In this document: in pieces, positions 60,804 through 64,000 of the stretch
Position numbering within the stretch: position 1 is the stretch's first letter
Layout: every line of letters starts with the position of its first letter
DNA from: Tretioscincus oriximinensis
Lineage: Eukaryota; Chordata; Lepidosauria; Squamata; Gymnophthalmidae
Reading direction: 5' to 3'
Assembly (NCBI GenBank): GCA_022410635.1
Contig: JAJVDF010000374.1
Location: 515,983-579,982 of the forward strand
DNA: 64,000 bases
The notes under the pieces: generated by a model
Databases searched by the model: none
What the model was told of the DNA's origin: nothing
The model's input: the letters and a program-made list of their open reading frames with translations, nothing else
Made by a program: the position numbers and the translations under genes

Positions 60804-61075
60804 ANAAGGGAAAAAGGAGAAGGAGAAGGAAAAGAAGGAGAAGAGGTGGAGAAGGAGGAGGAAGCAGAAGAGAAGGAGGAGGAGGAGATGAAGAAGAAAA
60901 GAAGGAGGAAGGACAAGAAGAAAGAGAAGGGGAGGAACGAGAAGATGAAAAAAGAGAAGCAGAATGAGGAGAAGGAAAAGAAGAAGGAGGAGAAAGACGA
61001 GAAGGAGGAGGAGGAGAAGAGGAGGAGAAGATGAAGAAGAGGAGGAGGAAGGAGAAGAAGGAGGAGAAGAAGAAC
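60804..61075 (+). repeat. Purine tract, about 270 bases
   Basis: Almost only A and G on the plus strand, with GAA, GGA and GAG units and very few pyrimidines. Long Glu/Lys and Ser/Leu frames here are artefacts. It abuts a reversed type 1 SINE and probably grew from a SINE tail. Confidence 0.92.
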
Positions 61076-61076
61076 T

Positions 61077-61250
61077 TCCATAATTTTCTGTTCTTCTCTT
61101 CACAACCTATGAAGTAGATGTGGCTGAGAGAGTTCTGAAGAACTGTGACCAGCTCAAGGTCACCCAAATGGTTTTTGTGGCAGAGGGCAGAATCGAACCA
61201 GAAGACTAGCAGGTAAGAGCCTGGCACTCTAACCACTACATCAGATGTGA
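61077..61250 (-). mobile_element. Type 1 SINE
   Basis: GTTCTTCTCTTCACAACC, GCTGAGAGAGTTCTGAAGAA, CAGAATCGAACCAGAAGAC (box B complement) and AACCACTACATCAGA. Confidence 0.78.
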
Positions 61251-61620
61251 AGAAAATCTATTGCACCATACAAAATCTCTGGGGGAAAGAAATTTTCGTC
61301 GTTCTGTTCCTTGANGTAGCGCAACATAATGGATGCATCCTGTTGGTGCTGTTGCGCATGTGCAAATGGTGTCAATTGCATCCATTCGTGGCTTTCATGC
61401 TGGTGATATACTTGGAGGTGCGACACCAGAGAGTGGTAGCCTCACTGTGCTTCCCTTGCACCTCTGACCCAATAATCTGGATATGAAACAATCGTCACAT
61501 AATCCATTTCTTGTGCGATGATCCTTTGTAGCGCAATCAATAAGTGAATCTGGATTGCCCCCTAAGTGCTGCCCAGATTAAATCCAGATTCAGACATTAC
61601 TGAGATCCAGGCATGTCCCT
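61251..61620. other. Unclassified sequence
   Basis: Possible remnant with CAATCGTCACATAATCC; no recognised feature. Confidence 0.35.
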
Positions 61621-61875
61621 ATAGTTAGAGTGTCAAACTCCTCCTACTTGTTTGATTCGTCTCTCCTACAGGAAGACAGCCGGGTTACCTTGGGGTACTC
61701 ACAGTTCTTTGGAGCTCTCTCAGCCCCACCTGCTTCCCAAGTTGTCTGTTGTGAAGAGAAGAACAGAAAATCATGTAGCCACCAATTCCCTTCAGGCTGA
61801 GAAAAGCAGAGTATACAAACTAACTCCCCTATTTCTTCCTTCTCCTCCTCCTCTTCCTCCTTCCCCTCTTAGCCA
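61620..61875 (+). mobile_element. Type 1 SINE
   Basis: TAGAGTGTCAAACTCCTCC and GTTTGATTCGTCTCTCC form the head, CTCTCAGCCCCACCTGC the body, and CTGAGAAAAGCAGAGTATAC the tail, leading to a TCC-rich end. Confidence 0.72.
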
Positions 61876-62395
61876 AGGATTCACTCTTTCCTAGCAGCAA
61901 GGTTTTCATTTTTGAACAGGTCTTGACTTCTCATGATATAACTAAAGAATTCAGCTCCAATATTTGTTCTCCTTATAAAGAGTCGGGGTGATTTCGTTTC
62001 AGTATTTACTTTTTGTAACCNCATGGACCACAGCATGGCAGACATTCTGTATTCTGCTGCCTCTGGTGTCTAGCCAAGTTCGTGTCTGTTGTTCCACCAC
62101 ACAGCCATGTTTCTCCAACTGCTTCTTTTAACTCCAATATTTCCCAGCAACAGGGTATTTTCCCATAAGTCTAGTTTTCTCATTAGGCAGCCCAAGTATC
62201 TGAGGTTTCAGCCTCCTCCTTTGAATGAACACTTCTTAGGGTTGATTTCCTTCAGCAATAAGTGGGCTTCATCTCCTCTATGTCCAAGAAACCCTCAAAC
62301 ATATTCTCCAGNATGCCTACTATTTTAATNTGCCAGTTTTGTATTTTTTTCTTTTATTGCTGGCTGGTATAGGGCAGGTCATAAGTATAACTAAC
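61876..62395. other. Unclassified sequence
   Basis: Near 62340-62390 TATAGGGCAGGTCATAAGTA may be a degraded SINE tail. Nothing else recognised. Confidence 0.4.
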
Positions 62396-62400
62396 TAACT

Positions 62401-62401
62401 A

Positions 62402-62456
<55 letters not shown>

Positions 62457-62486
62457 TAGATAGACAGACAGATAGATAGATATAGA
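62401..62486 (+). repeat. GACA/GATA tetranucleotide array
   Basis: About 14 GACA units followed by mixed GATA and GACA units, near perfect. Such arrays are known as Bkm-type repeats from snakes and are often rich on sex chromosomes. Confidence 0.95.
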
Positions 62487-62487
62487 G

Positions 62488-64000
62488 CCATACTGAATGG
62501 GACCAGAGCCCACCTAGTCCAGCATTCTCACCAGATGCACCTGGGCAGTCTGAACAGAAGAAGGCAAAATATGCACCTATTCATGATTCCCTGCAACTGT
62601 CAATTCAGGAGTCCTGCCTGTTGCTGCATCCCGGAGGCAGCATCCAGACCTCTGTCCTAATACCCATGTATACCCTTGGTGCTCCATAAACCTGTCTAGT
62701 CCTGTCTTGAAGCTATCCAAGTTGTTAGCTACCACTACCTCTTCAGGAAGTAAATTCCACAGGCCGATGACCCTCTGGGNGAAAAAATACTTTCCTTTGC
62801 CTGTCCTCACTTTTCTGCCCATCAGTTTCAAGGAGGGCCCTGTAGTCGCAAAACAAAGAGTTGACTCAATTCGAACTATTTCTCCACAGTGACACACGTG
62901 CCAATAAAGGTATGCTTTCTAAGATTCATCATGTACTCCTTGATCATAGTTCCCTGATACTTCTCTCAAACATTTCTGGGAATCAGAATGCAATGTCAAT
63001 ATTTCAGATCCTGAATGGAATAGTATCCCACTCAATTTCTATTCCTCTCAACAATCACAAAACGAAAGAAAACTCTCTCTTAAAGTATTCCATAGGTGGT
63101 ACTTAAGCCCTCTCACGCTCCATAGAATCAGTAACAGCATTAAACCAATCTGCTGGCATGGTTGGGGACAATTTGGTTCTTACCTTCATATGTGGTGGCA
63201 TTGTCCTAAAATTCAACCCTTCTGGTTCACTGTTGAATCCACTATTAGGACGGTTATTGATACTCCTCTGCAACTCACCCCACTCCTGGTTTTAATTTTT
63301 TTATTTAAAGGGCCCCATCAAAAACTTAAGCATAAAAATTTGAGTCTCTGCTTACAGCTGCAAAATCTACGATAGCACAGTATAGGAAAGATGCTCGCAA
63401 CTTTACTAAATCCAACTGGCTATCTAGAGTTTGGTCGCTTGTCCTTAATGATTCTATTTCAACGCAACAAGCCAAGGTGGAAGGTCTTAGGAAAGAACCT
63501 GACGTCATATTTCATTGGTANAAGTCAGACTGCTCAAGCTCTCAGTATAAATCATCATTTGGAAACTACCACTTAGGCAAATGGTTCACCTACCTGCCGG
63601 TGGTTCCTGACCAATGACGTCACAACAGCTAAGCACTTAACCACCCAAGTGGGATGTCTGTATAACTGATTGGTCCTTNCTGTTTGAAGCTTAGGTATTA
63701 CCTTTCAAAACTGACTCTTCCTTTTCCTATTGTATCTTACATTTTGGTCCTCCACTGTATTTGGTCGTTGTGTTTATTGTTTGTATTATTCTGGTAAAAT
63801 AAAAAAAAAGTTGAGAGAGGAAAAAAAAGGAAGGTCCTTTGGTCCTAATGTTGTGTGATAGAAAAAACATTTTTTCTCTATTCANCCTGTCCACCCCATG
63901 CATAATTTTGTACACTTCANTNAGATCACCNCTCAGACGTCGCCTTCCGAGGCTGAAGAGGCCCAGACGTTGCTGCCTGACTTCGTAAGGGATTCTGCTC
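62488..64000 (-). mobile_element. CR1 LINE (lineage 1), split by L1, runs off the window
   Basis: Tail and C-terminal coding part in reverse to about 62841, then resuming at 63827 (GGTCCTAATGTTGTGTGATA, GAGGCTGAAGAGGCCCAGAC) up to the end. The two halves join cleanly when the L1 is removed. Confidence 0.87.
62842..63826 (+). mobile_element. L1 LINE 3' fragment inside CR1
   Basis: Short ORF2 C-terminal pieces remain (LHMWWHCPKIQPFWF-like at about 63187-63235), then an A-rich tail at 63797-63830. Flanks AAGGAGGGCCCT and AAGGAAGGTCCT are a 12-bp duplication with two mismatches. It is strongly decayed. Confidence 0.75.

Noticed and set aside
60630..61236. Long Glu/Lys-rich and Ser/Leu-rich frames on both strands
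   Set aside because: They arise from the purine tract and have no start context or homology.

Overview
This is vertebrate genomic DNA with no convincing host protein-coding exon. Almost all of it is transposable elements, many nested in one another. The mix points to a squamate reptile (lizard or snake): CR1 LINEs ending in TTCTTATG octamers, L2 fragments, 5'-truncated L1 copies with target-site duplications (TSDs), two tRNA-derived SINE families with squamate-like 3' tails, hAT MITEs, a Tc1 element, Helitron-like copies and a GACA/GATA tract. Species was not determined. Single Ns are scattered throughout and interrupt some frames.

Layout. 0-7 kb: CR1, SINEs, an L2 end, one hAT MITE with a clean 8-bp TSD, and a 0.77-kb inverted-repeat structure. 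7.1-8.4 kb: a decayed Tc1 transposon, followed by a CpG-rich block (8.45-9.6 kb), the only stretch resembling a host promoter. 12-21 kb: nested repeats, including two solo LTRs (15822-16688 plus strand; 19900-20617 minus strand) with perfect 6-bp TSDs. 21-30 kb: L2 split by CR1, more CR1 and SINEs, a 487-bp hAT element. 31.2-31.9 kb: a 359-bp tandem duplication. 33-44 kb: L1 copies, four of them bounded by 10-15 bp TSDs, plus hairpin elements and microsatellites.

The centrepiece is a provirus at 45651-53320 of the same family as the two solo LTRs: LTRs of 720 and 714 bp, 6-bp TSD ATTGCC, a tRNA-Trp-like primer site, a splice donor, gag with a myristoylation start, dUTPase and protease remnants, RT with YMDD, RNase H, integrase with D-D-35-E, and env. 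Gag, pro and pol are broken by frameshifts, stops, a large deletion, a 44-bp duplication and a 300-bp solo LTR of another family inserted in RT with its own 5-bp TSD. Env, by contrast, is one open frame of 435 codons, with splice signals and two strong stem-loops just upstream of its ATG. That contrast is the most interesting signal here: either env decayed late by chance, or it has been kept.

53-64 kb: L2 carrying a GC-rich hAT MITE, two Helitron-like copies that carry a CR1 reverse-transcriptase fragment, more SINEs and CR1, a 270-bp purine tract, a GACA/GATA array, and a CR1 copy split by an L1 at the window's end.
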